NCBI GenBank assembly: GCA_028865235.1
Contig: CP114561.1
Span: forward strand, 2,996,001 to 3,060,000
DNA length: 64,000 nt
Reading direction: 5' to 3'
DNA from: Candidatus Manganitrophus sp.
GTDB taxonomy: Bacteria > Nitrospirota > Nitrospiria > SBBL01 > Manganitrophaceae
The notes below the pieces were generated by a model. The model saw nothing but the letters and a program-made list of their open reading frames with translations. It was not told where the DNA came from and searched no databases. A program made the position numbers and the translations under genes. This document shows positions 42,199-51,311 of the stretch, one piece after another (within the stretch, counting starts at the first letter, position 1; every line of letters begins with the position of its first letter).

Positions 42199-42415
42199 TG
42201 CCGGCTTCAAAAGTCCATCTGCTGCGTTCTCGGTCGCTCGGAAATCCTCACGTACGATACAGTACGCTCCGGTTTCCTCGCTCCCTGCGAGCTTGCGACC
42301 CACTTCAAGCAAATAGAATGCTGGAAGTCCCCGGAGGGGGCAGCTGGAGCTTTTTAAGCTCGGCGCGTAAAGTGGATTTTTAAACTGTCTAATCAAAGAC
42401 TCATACGTTCCAATA
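42199..42415. repeat. Probable interspersed intergenic repeat
   Basis: The stretch 42213-42310 (ctgctgcgttctcggtcgct, then cctcacgtacgatacagtac, gctccggtttcctcgctccc) has the look of a dispersed intergenic element I associate with many environmental bacterial genomes, with inner partial palindromes (gtacgatacagtac). No protein is supported. Only one copy is present here, so the call rests on recognition and not on copies in the window. Confidence 0.4.
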
Positions 42416-42447
42416 AAAAGCCCCCGGCCGCCCGGCCGGGGGCTTTT
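42416..42447. terminator. Strong bidirectional terminator hairpin
   Basis: 14-base-pair perfect stem aaaagcccccggcc/ggccgggggctttt with a 4-base loop. It would end htpX transcription, yet the first usable start codon of rsmB overlaps its right edge. Confidence 0.85.
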
Positions 42448-43749
42448 GTTTCTCTTGGCTGAATCGGAATCGAGCCAGGAAGATTTGAGCGCCTTGATCG
42501 ATCGCTATCTCACCGCTCATCCGATGGAGCGGCGCGATCGGGCGCTGCTGACCGAGCTGGTCTACGGCATCCTCCGCCAGCGAGGCTATCTCGACTGGCA
42601 GATCGATCATTTCTCCAAAGTCAAAAAAATCCACCCGGCGATTCGGAACATCCTTCGACTCGGGCTTTACCAGCTTCTGTTTCTTGACAAGATTCCTCCT
42701 TCCGCAGCAGTGAACACTTCGGTAGAGCTGGCGAAGGAGGAAGAGGGGATCGCCGCCTCCCGGCTGGTCAACGGTTTGCTTCGAAACATCCTCCGGCAGA
42801 AAGATCATCTCCCGGCTCCCGATCCGAAGGGCGATCCGGTCACGTTTATTTCGGTCACCACCTCCCACCCGGATTGGATGGTCCGCCGATGGCTCGCCCG
42901 TTGGGGCCGAGAAAAAACATTCCAGTTCTGCCAATCCAATAACGAAGTCCCACCGACCACGCTTCGAACCAATGTCTTAAAGATCAGAAGAGAAGACCTG
43001 GTGAAGCGGCTGGAGGCGGAAGGGGCGACGGTCGGCCTCTCAACGCTTTCTCCCCATACACTTTTTGTTCGAGGTGTTTCTGTCTCCTCCCTTCCTTCTC
43101 ATCGGGAGGGGCTTTTTTATGTTCAGGACGAAGGGGCGCAGTTGATCTCCGATCTGGTCGATCCAAAACCGGGAGAGAGCCTCCTCGATTTTTGTGCCGC
43201 GCCGGGGGGAAAGACGACCCATCTGGCCGAGTTAGCGGGCGGACGTGCACGCGTGACGGCGACCGATATCCATGCCGATCGACTTCATCTCATTCGGGAG
43301 AATCTCAGCCGTCTGCAGACACCCGGTATTGAGATAGAAACGCTCGCTCAGGCAACAGCCGCTGAACGGCGTTACGATCGCATTCTAATTGATGCCCCCT
43401 GCTCGGCCCTTGGAATTCTGCGGCGGATTCCCGAAGGGAAGTGGCGGAAGAAGCCGTCGATCATCCCCGACGATGCCAAGGAGCAGCGGCAGATTCTGGA
43501 GCAGGGGTTGAAGCATCTAAAAGTCGGCGGCCGATTGATCTATGCGACCTGCTCCACCGAGCCGGAAGAAAATGAAGAGCAAACGGCGGCCTTTGAAGCG
43601 GCCCATCCGGAGCTAAGAGAGAAGATCCCCGGGAAAGTCTTCCCGAGGGTGCCCGGAAGTATGTTGATGAGCGGAATCATTTTACAACGCGCTTCAATTC
43701 GGATAAAATGGACCAGTTTTTTGCCGTCCGTTGGATCCGCATCGCGTAG
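42446..43749 (+). CDS. rsmB: 16S rRNA m5C967 methyltransferase RsmB/Sun (odd 5' end, one frameshift)
   Basis: NusB-like N-terminal domain (RRDRALLTELVYGILRQRGYLDW, LGLYQLLFLDKIPPSAAVNTSVELA, ASRLVNGLLRNILR) and a methyltransferase domain: FYVQDEGAQLISDLVDP, SAM motif DFCAAPGGKTTHLAEL, DAPCSALGILRRIPEGKW and YATCSTEPEENE, giving both catalytic cysteines. A shift near 43655 is needed to reach KYVDERNHFTTRFNSDKMDQFF and the TAG at 43747. The N-terminus lacks about 15 family residues: the frame is closed by a stop at 42368 and the only starts are TTG at 42446 or 42455, within or just after a terminator hairpin. Confidence 0.87.
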
Positions 43750-43758
43750 GAGAAAAAG

Positions 43759-44448
43759 ATGACACCATCCGGTCGATCCGGTTCTGGAAGCAAGGGAAGG
43801 AAGATCGCGCCGTCGATTTTGTCGGCCGACTTCTCACGGCTGGGGGAAGAGATCAAGGCGGTTGACGCGGCGGGGGCCGACTGGATTCATATCGATGTGA
43901 TGGACGGCCGGTTCGTTCCGAATCTGACGGTCGGGCCGTTGATCGTCGAGGCGGCAAAAAAGGTGACGGCGCTCCCGCTCGATGTCCATTTAATGATCGT
44001 AGAGCCGGATCACCTGATCCCGGAGTTCATCAAAGAAGGAGCCACTTCGGTCACGGTCCATGTGGAAGCCTGTCCGCATCTTCACCGGACGATTCAGCTA
44101 ATCAAGCAGCAAGGGGCGCGCGCGGGGGTTTCGTTGAATCCGGCGACCCCGATTTCGGCGATCGAAGAGATCATCGACGAGATCGATCTTCTCCTTTTGA
44201 TGTCGGTGAATCCCGGTTTCGGAGGTCAGAAGTTTATCCCGAAGGTTCTCGATAAAATTCGGGCCGCTCGGAAAATGATCGACGCGCGAGGACTCGCGGT
44301 TGATCTGGAAGTCGACGGCGGAATCAAGGCAACCAATGCGCGGCAGCTCGCCGAGGCGGGGGTCGATATCTTCGTCGCCGGTTCTGCGATTTTTGAGAGC
44401 GAGGACTATCGAGCGACGATCCGTCAATTTCGCGAAGAGATAACCTAA
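43759..44448 (+). CDS. rpe: Ribulose-phosphate 3-epimerase
   Basis: 229 residues, complete, with AGGAG before ATG. Interconverts ribulose-5-phosphate and xylulose-5-phosphate in the pentose phosphate pathway. TIM barrel with APSILSADFSRLGEEI, WIHIDVMDGRFVPNLT, LDVHLMIVEP, LLLMSVNPGFGGQKFIP and DLEVDGGI, containing the expected metal-binding His/Asp and catalytic Asp residues. Starts 9 bases after the rsmB stop and is followed 10 bases later by pheS. Confidence 0.95.
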   Translation: MTPSGRSGSGSKGRKIAPSILSADFSRLGEEIKAVDAAGADWIHIDVMDGRFVPNLTVGPLIVEAAKKVTALPLDVHLMIVEPDHLIPEFIKEGATSVTVHVEACPHLHRTIQLIKQQGARAGVSLNPATPISAIEEIIDEIDLLLLMSVNPGFGGQKFIPKVLDKIRAARKMIDARGLAVDLEVDGGIKATNARQLAEAGVDIFVAGSAIFESEDYRATIRQFREEIT

Positions 44449-44458
44449 AGGGTGAGTT

Positions 44459-46030
44459 GTGGAAGAGAATGAAATTTTAAAGCTGGCGGAGAGCCTCCAT
44501 CCCCTTGGAGCGGAAGGTCCTGCCCATTTTTCAGGGGCAGGAGCGTTTGGGGGAAGAAGAAATCCTCCGCAAGGAACCGTTGCTGCAGCCTTCCCAACTA
44601 TCGATGGCGCTCGGATGGCTCCTTTCAAAAGAAGTGATCAAGGTGATTGAGGAGCAGCGGCAGGAGCTGGTTTCGTTGACCGAGGTCGGCCGGTCGTATG
44701 CCACGCAGAAAAACCCGGCGCTCCGAATGGCCGACGAGATCCGCTCGCGGGGCCAGGTTCCGATCCGGGAGCTTCAGCAGCGGACCGACATGGAGCCGGA
44801 TGAGAAGAGCGGGGCGATCGGCGCCCTCAAGGAGACCGGCGCCGTTCGCGTTGTTCCCGGCGGACTGCTGGAGATCGCCGACCCCTCCAAGCTTGCAGAG
44901 TTCGAGCAACTTCAGGCAGTGATTGGGCGACTCTCTCAGACCTCGGAAGAGTCGGAGATGACGGCCCTCTCTTCTGAAGACCAAGCGACGATTGCGGCCT
45001 ATCATCGGAAGCGGGGGAAGTCAAAGGGAATTTTCCGGGTCAATGAGCGGATCACCCGGATTTATGCGCCGACGGAGCGTTTTGGCCCGCTCTACGCGCG
45101 GAGTCAGTCGGTGGGGGGGGCTGAAGAAGTCGGTACCCTCACCCCCGAAATGCTGAAGGAGGGGAATTGGAGAGGGAAAAATTCAGAAAATATAATATCC
45201 AGCTTCCCCCTCCCCGAATCGTCGGCGGCCGGAAGCATCCCTATCGAAGCTTCCTCGATCAGGTCAAACAGAAGTTCATCTCGATGGGTTTCGAAGAGAT
45301 GCGCGGCCCGCTGGTGGAGAGCGAGTTTTGGGATATGGACGCCCTCTACATGCCGCAGTTTCATCCGGCGCGGGAGATTCACGACGTCTACTTTGTTGAA
45401 GGGATCGACAAGCGTATTCCAGAGAAGGTGGTGGCGCGGGTGGCCGATGCGCATCGAAACGGCGGGGAGACCGGCTCGCGGGGCTGGCGTTATCCCTTCG
45501 ATGTGCAGCGGACCCGGCGATTGGTCCTGAGGAGTCAGGGAACGGCGGTCTCGGCCAGGACGCTCGGGGGCAAACCGAAGATTCCCGGAAAGTACTTCTC
45601 CATCGCCCGTTGTTTCCGGTACGATCAGGTCGATGCGACCCACGCCCCCGACTTCTTTCAGGTAGAGGGGATCGTTCTGGGACAGGAGATCCATTTCCGC
45701 ACCCTGCTCGGGCTTTTGACCCTTTTTGCGAAAGAGGTGGCGCGGGCGGAGGAGATCAAGTTTCTCCCGGCCTACTTCCCCTTCACGGAGCCGTCGGTTG
45801 AGATGCATGTCCGGCATCCGAAGCTCGGTTGGATGGAGCTGGGTGGGGCGGGACTCTTCCGCCCGGAGGTAACGAAGCCGCTGGGGGTCGACGTTCCGGT
45901 GATTGCCTGGGGGCTCGGGTTGGATCGGATGGCGATGGTGGCGCTCGGGATCTCCGATATTCGCGATCTCTTCTCGCCCGACCTCGGATTGATCCGCGAA
46001 AAACGAACGGTACAGGAAGGACTGGGTTAG
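44459..46030 (+). CDS. pheS: Phenylalanyl-tRNA synthetase alpha subunit, archaeal/eukaryotic type (two frameshifts)
   Basis: Start GTG 44459. Joined length about 523 residues, against about 330-350 for bacterial PheS. The N-terminal 190 residues form winged-helix domains (LAESLHPLERKVLPIFQ, LQPSQLSMALGWLLSKEVI, TEVGRSYAT) as in archaeal and cytosolic PheRS. The core has PPRIVGGRKHPYRSFLDQVK, MGFEEMRGPLVESEFWDMDAL, QFHPAREIHDVYF, FSIARCFRYDQVDATHAPDFFQVEG and GLGLDRMAMVALGI (motif 3). Frame breaks are near 44508 and 45168. The HPAREIHD sequence after FWDMDAL is specific to the archaeal-type subgroup. Followed after 5 bases by pheT of the same type. Confidence 0.9.
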
Positions 46031-46035
46031 ACGCG

Positions 46036-47754
46036 ATGCCGACGATTGAGATCAAAATCAGCGATTTTGAATCGCTCCTGGGAAAAGGAAAGATCAGCGA
46101 GGCCGAGCTTGAAACACTTTTGGAGCGGGTGAAGGGGGAGGTGAAGGAGTTTCTCCCGAAAGAAGATACCGCCAAGATCGAATTAAACGACAGCAACCGG
46201 CCTGATCTCTGGTGCTCGGAGGGAATCGCGCGTCAGGTCCTCCTGATGGAATCGAAGCGGAAGAACCATCCATTCTTTACCGATCGGAAGGGGACAGCGG
46301 ATCGGAAGGTGACGGTGGCGAAGGAATTAAAGTCAATCCGTCCCTATCTGGCGGCCTGTGTCGCACGGGGAATGCGGGTGACCGATCCGATCCTGGTTCA
46401 GCTCATTCAAACGCAGGAGAAGCTGGCGGAGATCTTTGGGCGAAAACGCCAGACGGTTTCGATCGGCCTCTATCGTCTTCCGAAAATTGTCTTCCCGGTC
46501 CGGTACGAAGTGGCCGATCCGGTGAAAACCCGCTTCACGCCGCTCGGCTTCGATCAACCGATGAGCCTTGCCGAAATCCTCACACGCCATCCGAAAGGGG
46601 TGGCCTACGCCCACACGTTGAAGGGGGCCGATCGTTATCCGATCCTGATTGATGCGAAAGAGCAGATCCTCTCCTTCCCGCCGATCATCAACAGCCGCGA
46701 GATCGGGGAGGTCCATGTGGGGGATTCCGAGCTTTTTGTCGAAGTGACCGGCCATGATTTGAGGATGGTCTTGCTCGCACTGAATATCTTTGCCGCCAAT
46801 CTTTCCGACCGCGGGGCGACGATCGAGCCGGTGACCGTCCAGTTCCCGGAGGAGACCGCGTTTGGCAGGGAGATCGTGATGCCGCTCGATTTCTCCGCTC
46901 CCTTGGAGGTGACCCTCGACGATTTCAACCAGGTGCTCGGGGAGAAGGTGACAAGAGAAGAGGTCACCTCTCTTCTATCGCGCTACGGTTACACCCTCTC
47001 CGGCGAAGGGAAACCGTTCCGGGTAACCGCCCCGCCCTATCGGGACGACATGATGCACCCGATCGATGTGATCGAAGATTTCGTGATCAGCCGCGGCATT
47101 GCGCATTTTGAGCCGGAGATGCCGTCGACCTTCACCGTCGGGTCTCTCTCGGCTCTGGAGCGGCTCTCCGACCGCCTTCGGGAGGAGATGGTCGGGTTGG
47201 GGCTTCAGGAGGTCTTCTCGAATGTCCTTGGTTCCCGCCAGGAGTTTGTGGAGCGGATGCGAGTCGAGCAGGTGGGGAAAGAGCGGCCGGAAGGGCGACT
47301 GATCGAGATCAAAAACCCGATGACCGAGCGCTTCTCAATTTTGCGCCCTTGGCTTCTGCCGTCGTTGCTGCGGGTGGAGAGCGCCAGCTCCAAGGCTTTT
47401 TATCCCCATCGTATTTTCGAGGTCGGAGAGGTGGCGCGATTTACGCCGTCGGGAGAAGAGACGGAGACCCGTGTTCATCTGGCGGCGTTGATGGCGCATC
47501 CGACCGCCAACTTTTCGGAGCTACATGCCGTGCTGGAGGCGTTTTTTTACAACCTCTCCGTCCGTTATCGATTGGAAGCGATCTCTCACCCGACCTTTAT
47601 CGAGGGGCGGGCCGGGGCGATTTTCGTCGGGGAGCGGGAGGCCGGAATCATCGGTGAGATCGATCCGGAGGTCCTGACCCGATGGCAGATCGGAATGCCG
47701 GCGGCGGCGTTTGAGATCGACATTGAATCTCTCGACCAAAATAAAAAGGGATGA
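46036..47754 (+). CDS. pheT: Phenylalanyl-tRNA synthetase beta subunit, archaeal/eukaryotic type
   Basis: 572 residues, uninterrupted; bacterial PheT is about 800. Starts with MPTIEIKISDFESLLGKG and LNDSNRPDLWCSEGIARQVL, the archaeal N-terminus, and lacks the bacterial EMAP-like tRNA-binding domain. B3/B4 editing domain in the middle (ILIDAKEQILSFPPIINSRE), a B5 domain (PLEVTLDDFNQVLGEKVT, PPYRDDMMHPIDVIEDF) and a catalytic-like core domain (VFSNVLGSRQEFVERM, NPMTERFSILRPWLLPSLL). No C-terminal ferredoxin-like anticodon-binding domain. Forms the alpha2-beta2 enzyme with PheS. Confidence 0.93.
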   Translation: MPTIEIKISDFESLLGKGKISEAELETLLERVKGEVKEFLPKEDTAKIELNDSNRPDLWCSEGIARQVLLMESKRKNHPFFTDRKGTADRKVTVAKELKSIRPYLAACVARGMRVTDPILVQLIQTQEKLAEIFGRKRQTVSIGLYRLPKIVFPVRYEVADPVKTRFTPLGFDQPMSLAEILTRHPKGVAYAHTLKGADRYPILIDAKEQILSFPPIINSREIGEVHVGDSELFVEVTGHDLRMVLLALNIFAANLSDRGATIEPVTVQFPEETAFGREIVMPLDFSAPLEVTLDDFNQVLGEKVTREEVTSLLSRYGYTLSGEGKPFRVTAPPYRDDMMHPIDVIEDFVISRGIAHFEPEMPSTFTVGSLSALERLSDRLREEMVGLGLQEVFSNVLGSRQEFVERMRVEQVGKERPEGRLIEIKNPMTERFSILRPWLLPSLLRVESASSKAFYPHRIFEVGEVARFTPSGEETETRVHLAALMAHPTANFSELHAVLEAFFYNLSVRYRLEAISHPTFIEGRAGAIFVGEREAGIIGEIDPEVLTRWQIGMPAAAFEIDIESLDQNKKG

Positions 47755-47775
47755 TGGACGATCGATCCATCACCC
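47748..47775. terminator. Hairpin between convergent pheT and rplT
   Basis: Imperfect stem gggatgatgga/tccatcacccc spanning the pheT stop codon. Weak as an intrinsic terminator; no long T run directly after. Confidence 0.4.
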
Positions 47776-47805
47776 CTTCCCTTGAAATCTCTCTTGAGAT
47801 CCTTT

Positions 47806-48166
47806 TTATCCTTTGATCTTTGCCTGGACGGTTGCGAGGATTCGGCTAAACCCGGTTGCATCGTGAACCGCCATTTCGGCGAGGATCTTTCGATTCAGCA
47901 AGATCCCTGCTTTCCTCAACCCCTCCATAAAGCGGCTGTAGGTCATCCCCTCGCTTCGCACGGCGGCGTTGATCCGCGCAATCCAAAGGGCTCTAAAGTC
48001 ACGCTTCTTCGCTCGCCGGTCTCGGTAAGCATAAAGAAGCGACTTATCGACCGCTTCGGTGGCGCTTCGATAGAGTTTGCTCTTGCCGCCGTAGTAGCCT
48101 TTCGCCATCTTGAGGCGATCGTTCCGGCGTTGTCGGGTTTTGGGACCCCCCTTTTGCTCTGGGCAT
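47806..48166 (-). CDS. rplT: 50S ribosomal protein L20 (one frameshift)
   Basis: Start ATG 48166 with AAGGAG upstream: [20 protein letters not shown]. The C6 run 48150-48151 region (six, five needed) shifts the frame after AKGG; downstream [31 protein letters not shown] continues normally to TVQAKIKG. Joined length 119 residues, standard for L20. Last gene of the thrS-infC-rpmI-rplT series. In many bacteria L20 represses its own operon; no such site is identified here. Confidence 0.95.
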
Positions 48167-48202
48167 TTTATAACTCCTTCTGTTCTGATTTTCTAAGTGA
48201 AA

Positions 48203-48406
48203 CTAATTTCCGTACGGGAGCAGTCGCGCGATCGCGGAGACCTCTCCGGGGTGAACGGGAACATCCCCTCCCAGGCCCCGTTTCCGCTTGGCCTCTTTAT
48301 GGGTGAGCAGGTGTCGCTTTCCCGCCTGCTTCCGCATAATTTTGCCGGTTCCGGTGATCTTAAAACGTTTGGCTGCGCCCCGATGTGTCTTTAATTTGGT
48401 TCTCAT
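48203..48406 (-). CDS. rpmI: 50S ribosomal protein L35
   Basis: 67 residues, complete: [22 protein letters not shown], then [20 protein letters not shown]. Very basic and typical in length. Its ATG overlaps the infC stop by 4 bases (ATGA type), so it is translationally coupled to infC. Confidence 0.96.
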   Translation of the reverse strand: MRTKLKTHRGAAKRFKITGTGKIMRKQAGKRHLLTHKEAKRKRGLGGDVPVHPGEVSAIARLLPYGN

Positions 48407-48927
48407 TTACTCTCCTTTGTTAATTTGGGGATCAAGAGCATCACCATGCTGTTCCCCTCCATCCTCGGGGGATTTTCAGGCGCCCCCACATCCTGGAGTT
48501 GCTGTAAGATCTGGGCCATGATCTCCCGTCCCTTTTGCTGATAAGCCATTTCCCTTCCCCGAAACATCAGGGTGGTCTTCACCTTGTTGCCCGAGGAGAG
48601 GAAGTCTCTGGCATGTTTTATTTTGAAGTCAAGATCATGCTCCCCGGTAAAGAGCCTAAATTTCACCTCCTTGACGTGGGTTCCCTTTTGATTGAGTTTT
48701 GCGGCATGCTCTTTTTTGCTCTGCTCATACTTGTACTTGCCGAAGTCCATGATCCGGCAGACGGGGGGCGCGGAGGTGGGAGCGACTTCAACCAGATCGA
48801 GTCCGTACTCCTCCGCCTTCTTGGTGGCGTCGCGCGACGACATGATTCCCAACTGCTCCCCTTCGGGGCCGATGACCCGAACTTCCCTTGCCCGGATTTC
48901 TAAATTGATCCTTAGTTTTGCGACGAT
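48403..48927 (-). CDS. infC: Translation initiation factor IF-3 with AUC start
   Basis: 174 residues. The conserved N-domain [27 protein letters not shown] is in frame but contains no ATG, GTG or TTG before its end; an in-frame TAA lies at 48943-48945. ATC at 48927 has a perfect GGAGG 5 bases upstream and is the only sensible start. The rest is regular: [52 protein letters not shown] and MLLIPKL. IF-3 rejects non-canonical start codons, so an AUC/AUU start lets the protein repress its own synthesis, as known for E. coli infC (AUU). Confidence 0.93.
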   Translation of the reverse strand: MVAKLRINLEIRAREVRVIGPEGEQLGIMSSRDATKKAEEYGLDLVEVAPTSAPPVCRIMDFGKYKYEQSKKEHAAKLNQKGTHVKEVKFRLFTGEHDLDFKIKHARDFLSSGNKVKTTLMFRGREMAYQQKGREIMAQILQQLQDVGAPENPPRMEGNSMVMLLIPKLTKESK

Positions 48928-48958
48928 AGAAGCCTCCGTTATTTATTCGTTTGGTCGC

Positions 48959-48988
48959 CGTAGGGGCGTATTGCAATACATCCCTACG
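48959..48988. repeat. Palindromic repeat (GTAGGGGCG family) overlapping the thrS stop
   Basis: cgtaggggcgtattg facing caatacatccctacg, 13 of 15 positions paired. The right end includes the thrS stop codon (48984-48986), so the element provides the end of that gene. Confidence 0.7.
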
Positions 48989-50891
48989 TGGTTCGAGTTG
49001 TGATCTCTTCCGAAATTTTTTTCTGAAAAGTTTCCAACGTCATGGTCGTGCTCTCTCCGGCGCGATTTCGGACGGCGAGGGTCTGATCAGCCGCCTCCCG
49101 ATCACCGACCACCAGCATATAGGGGACCTTCATCAGCTGCGCTTCACGGATCTTCAACCCGATTTTCTCGTTCCGATCATCGACCTCGCATCGGATGCCC
49201 GCTTCACCGAGCCGTTGCTGGATCTGTCCCGCATAATCCCTCTGCCGCTCGGTAATCGGAAGGATCTTCGCCTGAACCGGCGAGAGCCAGGTCGGGAAGG
49301 CCCCTGCATAATGTTCGATGAGGATGCCGAAGAAGCGCTCAATCGATCCCATCAGGGCCCGGTGGATCATGATCGGCTGATGTTCTTTTCCATCTTCCCC
49401 GCGATAGGTGATGCCGAATCGTTCGGGGAGGTTAAAGTCAACCTGTATCGTCGTGCATTGCCATGACCGCCCCAGGACATCTTTGATCTTCATATCGATC
49501 TTGGGACCGTAGAAAACCCCCTCTCCCGGGTCGATCTGATAGGCCAGGCCCTTCTGCTTCAACGCACTCTCCAGCGCCGCGGTCGCTTGTTCCCACCGTT
49601 CAAGGCTTCCGACGTATTTCTCGGGACGGGTCGAGAGATAGATATCATAGCTCTCAAACCCGAAGGTCTTCAAGACGAATGTGGTGAAGTCGAGGACTTT
49701 TAAGATCTCCGATTCGATCTGATCCGGGCGGCAGAAGAGATGGGCGTCATCTTGCGTAAAACCGCGCACCCGCAGAAGACCGTGCAAAACCCCGGAGCGC
49801 TCGTACCGGTAGACCGTTCCCAACTCGGCCCAGCGAAAAGGAAGGTCCCGGTAGCTTCGAAGGTGCGACTTGTAGATCATGATGTGAAACGGACAGTTCA
49901 TCGGCTTGAGCTCGAAGGGCATCCCGTCGATGTCCATCGGCGCGTACATGTTCTCTTTGTAAAACTGAAGATGGCCGCTCTGCTTCCAGAGATCGAGCCG
50001 GGCGATATGGGGCGAATAGACCAACTCATAACCCGACTTGACGTGGGCCTCGCGCCAGAAATCTTCCAGCGTCTTTCGGATCATCGCCCCCTTCGGGTGC
50101 CAAAGAACCAATCCAGGGCCGATCTCGTCGGCGATGGAGAAGAGGTCGAGCTCTTTGCCGAGCTTCCGATGGTCCCGTTTTTTGATTTCTTCCAGCTTCT
50201 TCAGATGGGCGTCGAGCTCTTCTTTTTTCGCAAACGACGTCCCATAGATCCGCTGGAGCATTTTGTTCTTTTCGCTGCCGCGCCAGTAGGCCCCGGCGCT
50301 GGAGATCAGCTTAAATGCCTTTACTTTTCCGGTGGAGGGGACATGCGGTCCCATGCAAAGATCGATGAAGTCTCCCTGGCGATAAGCTGAGATCGGGGGC
50401 TCGATCTCCTCGATCAGCTCTACCTTGTATGACTCGCCCCGCTCCTCAAAGAGCCGGACCGCCTCTTCTTTCGAGAGCTCCATCCGAAAAATCCGGAGAT
50501 CGCGTTTCGTGATCTCCACCATCTTTGTTTCGATTTTCTCAAGGTCTTCCGGGGTGAAGGGGCGCTCGAAATCAAAATCGTAATAAAAGCCGTCTTCGAT
50601 GGGGGGGCCGATCGTCATCTTGGCTGTCGGGAAGAGTTCTTTGACCGCCTGCGCCATCAGATGAGCGGAACTATGGCGGTAGACCTCTTTCCCCTCCGGC
50701 GAATCGAAGGTCAGGAAGTCGATTTCCCCATCGCTCTCAACCGTTGCAGAGAGATCCCGCGGCTGACCGTTCACACGAACGGCGATCACCTCTTTGAGTT
50801 TTCCGAGCGATTTGACCAGATCAAAAAAGGTGGTTCCGAGAGGGACCTTTTTCTCAGTTTGGTTTTCTAAACGAAGTGTTGCTTCAGCCAT
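48984..50891 (-). CDS. thrS: Threonyl-tRNA synthetase
   Basis: 635 residues, uninterrupted. TGS domain (about 1-62), editing domain with HSSAHLMAQAVKELFP and the zinc-like HxxxH/CxMxxH pattern (DLCMGPHVPSTG), class II core with GPGLVLWHPKGAMIRK, the zinc-cysteine motif PMNCPFHIMIYKS, motif 2 RWAELGTVYRYERSGVLHGL and an anticodon-binding C-terminus (VDDRNEKIGLKIREAQL). First gene of thrS-infC-rpmI-rplT. The gap to infC is filled by a palindromic repeat. Confidence 0.97.
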   Translation of the reverse strand: MAEATLRLENQTEKKVPLGTTFFDLVKSLGKLKEVIAVRVNGQPRDLSATVESDGEIDFLTFDSPEGKEVYRHSSAHLMAQAVKELFPTAKMTIGPPIEDGFYYDFDFERPFTPEDLEKIETKMVEITKRDLRIFRMELSKEEAVRLFEERGESYKVELIEEIEPPISAYRQGDFIDLCMGPHVPSTGKVKAFKLISSAGAYWRGSEKNKMLQRIYGTSFAKKEELDAHLKKLEEIKKRDHRKLGKELDLFSIADEIGPGLVLWHPKGAMIRKTLEDFWREAHVKSGYELVYSPHIARLDLWKQSGHLQFYKENMYAPMDIDGMPFELKPMNCPFHIMIYKSHLRSYRDLPFRWAELGTVYRYERSGVLHGLLRVRGFTQDDAHLFCRPDQIESEILKVLDFTTFVLKTFGFESYDIYLSTRPEKYVGSLERWEQATAALESALKQKGLAYQIDPGEGVFYGPKIDMKIKDVLGRSWQCTTIQVDFNLPERFGITYRGEDGKEHQPIMIHRALMGSIERFFGILIEHYAGAFPTWLSPVQAKILPITERQRDYAGQIQQRLGEAGIRCEVDDRNEKIGLKIREAQLMKVPYMLVVGDREAADQTLAVRNRAGESTTMTLETFQKKISEEITTRTT

Positions 50892-50918
50892 CTAAACACA
50901 TCTCTAAAAGTAAAAAAC

Positions 50919-50956
50919 AAATAAAAGGCATCCGCATTGAAAGATGCCTTTTATTT
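50919..50956. terminator. Bidirectional Rho-independent terminator
   Basis: Perfect 14-base-pair stem aaataaaaggcatc/gatgccttttattt, 10-base loop. On the minus strand it follows tRNA-Val and precedes thrS, so it may separate or attenuate the two. Confidence 0.85.
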
Positions 50957-51007
50957 GCAAAGGAGTCGGTCTTTCGAATGGAGGCGGTAGAATCGAAAGG
51001 CCAGAAG

Positions 51008-51082
51008 TGGTAGGCACGGGCGGTTTTGAACCGCCGACCTCTTGCGTGTCAAGCAAGCGCTCTCCCCCTGAGCTACGCGCCT
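51008..51082 (-). tRNA. tRNA-Val (GAC)
   Basis: 75 bases with encoded CCA. Acceptor AGGCGCG/CGTGCCT (one G-T pair), anticodon stem CTTGC/GCAAG with loop TTGACAC giving anticodon GAC, T-arm GGCGGTTCAAAACCGCC. Confidence 0.95.
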
Positions 51083-51101
51083 ATCTGAGATATGAACACG
51101 T

Positions 51102-51141
51102 TCGCGCGTCGCACCCCTTGCCTATAGGGTTAGACGCGCGA
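51102..51141. promoter_or_regulatory. Inverted repeat in the leader upstream of tRNA-Val
   Basis: Nine-base perfect arms tcgcgcgtc (51102-51110) and gacgcgcga (51133-51141), with a smaller inner symmetry. It lies between the predicted promoter and the tRNA. Confidence 0.4.
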
Positions 51142-51215
51142 GTACAAATAGATATTCTCTCCATTCGGGTCGAAGCTCCCCCAAGCTTACCGCAAGGAGC
51201 TTCAAATTTTCCCTA

Positions 51216-51244
51216 ATCCTATAGAAATGAGGTCAGATTGTCAA
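51216..51244 (-). promoter_or_regulatory. Promoter for tRNA-Val
   Basis: Minus strand TTGACA (51244-51239), 17-base spacer, TAGGAT (51221-51216). Confidence 0.55.
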
Positions 51245-51311
51245 GTCAAAAGGAGGAGTTCGGAGATTGCGGCCGGCGTGAAAGGGCCGAAGCCGTGCGG
51301 GTCTCTCCCCC

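Noticed and set aside
51085-51215. T-box riboswitch upstream of the tRNA-Val/thrS unit
   Set aside because: No T-box consensus or antiterminator was found; only a simple inverted repeat is visible.
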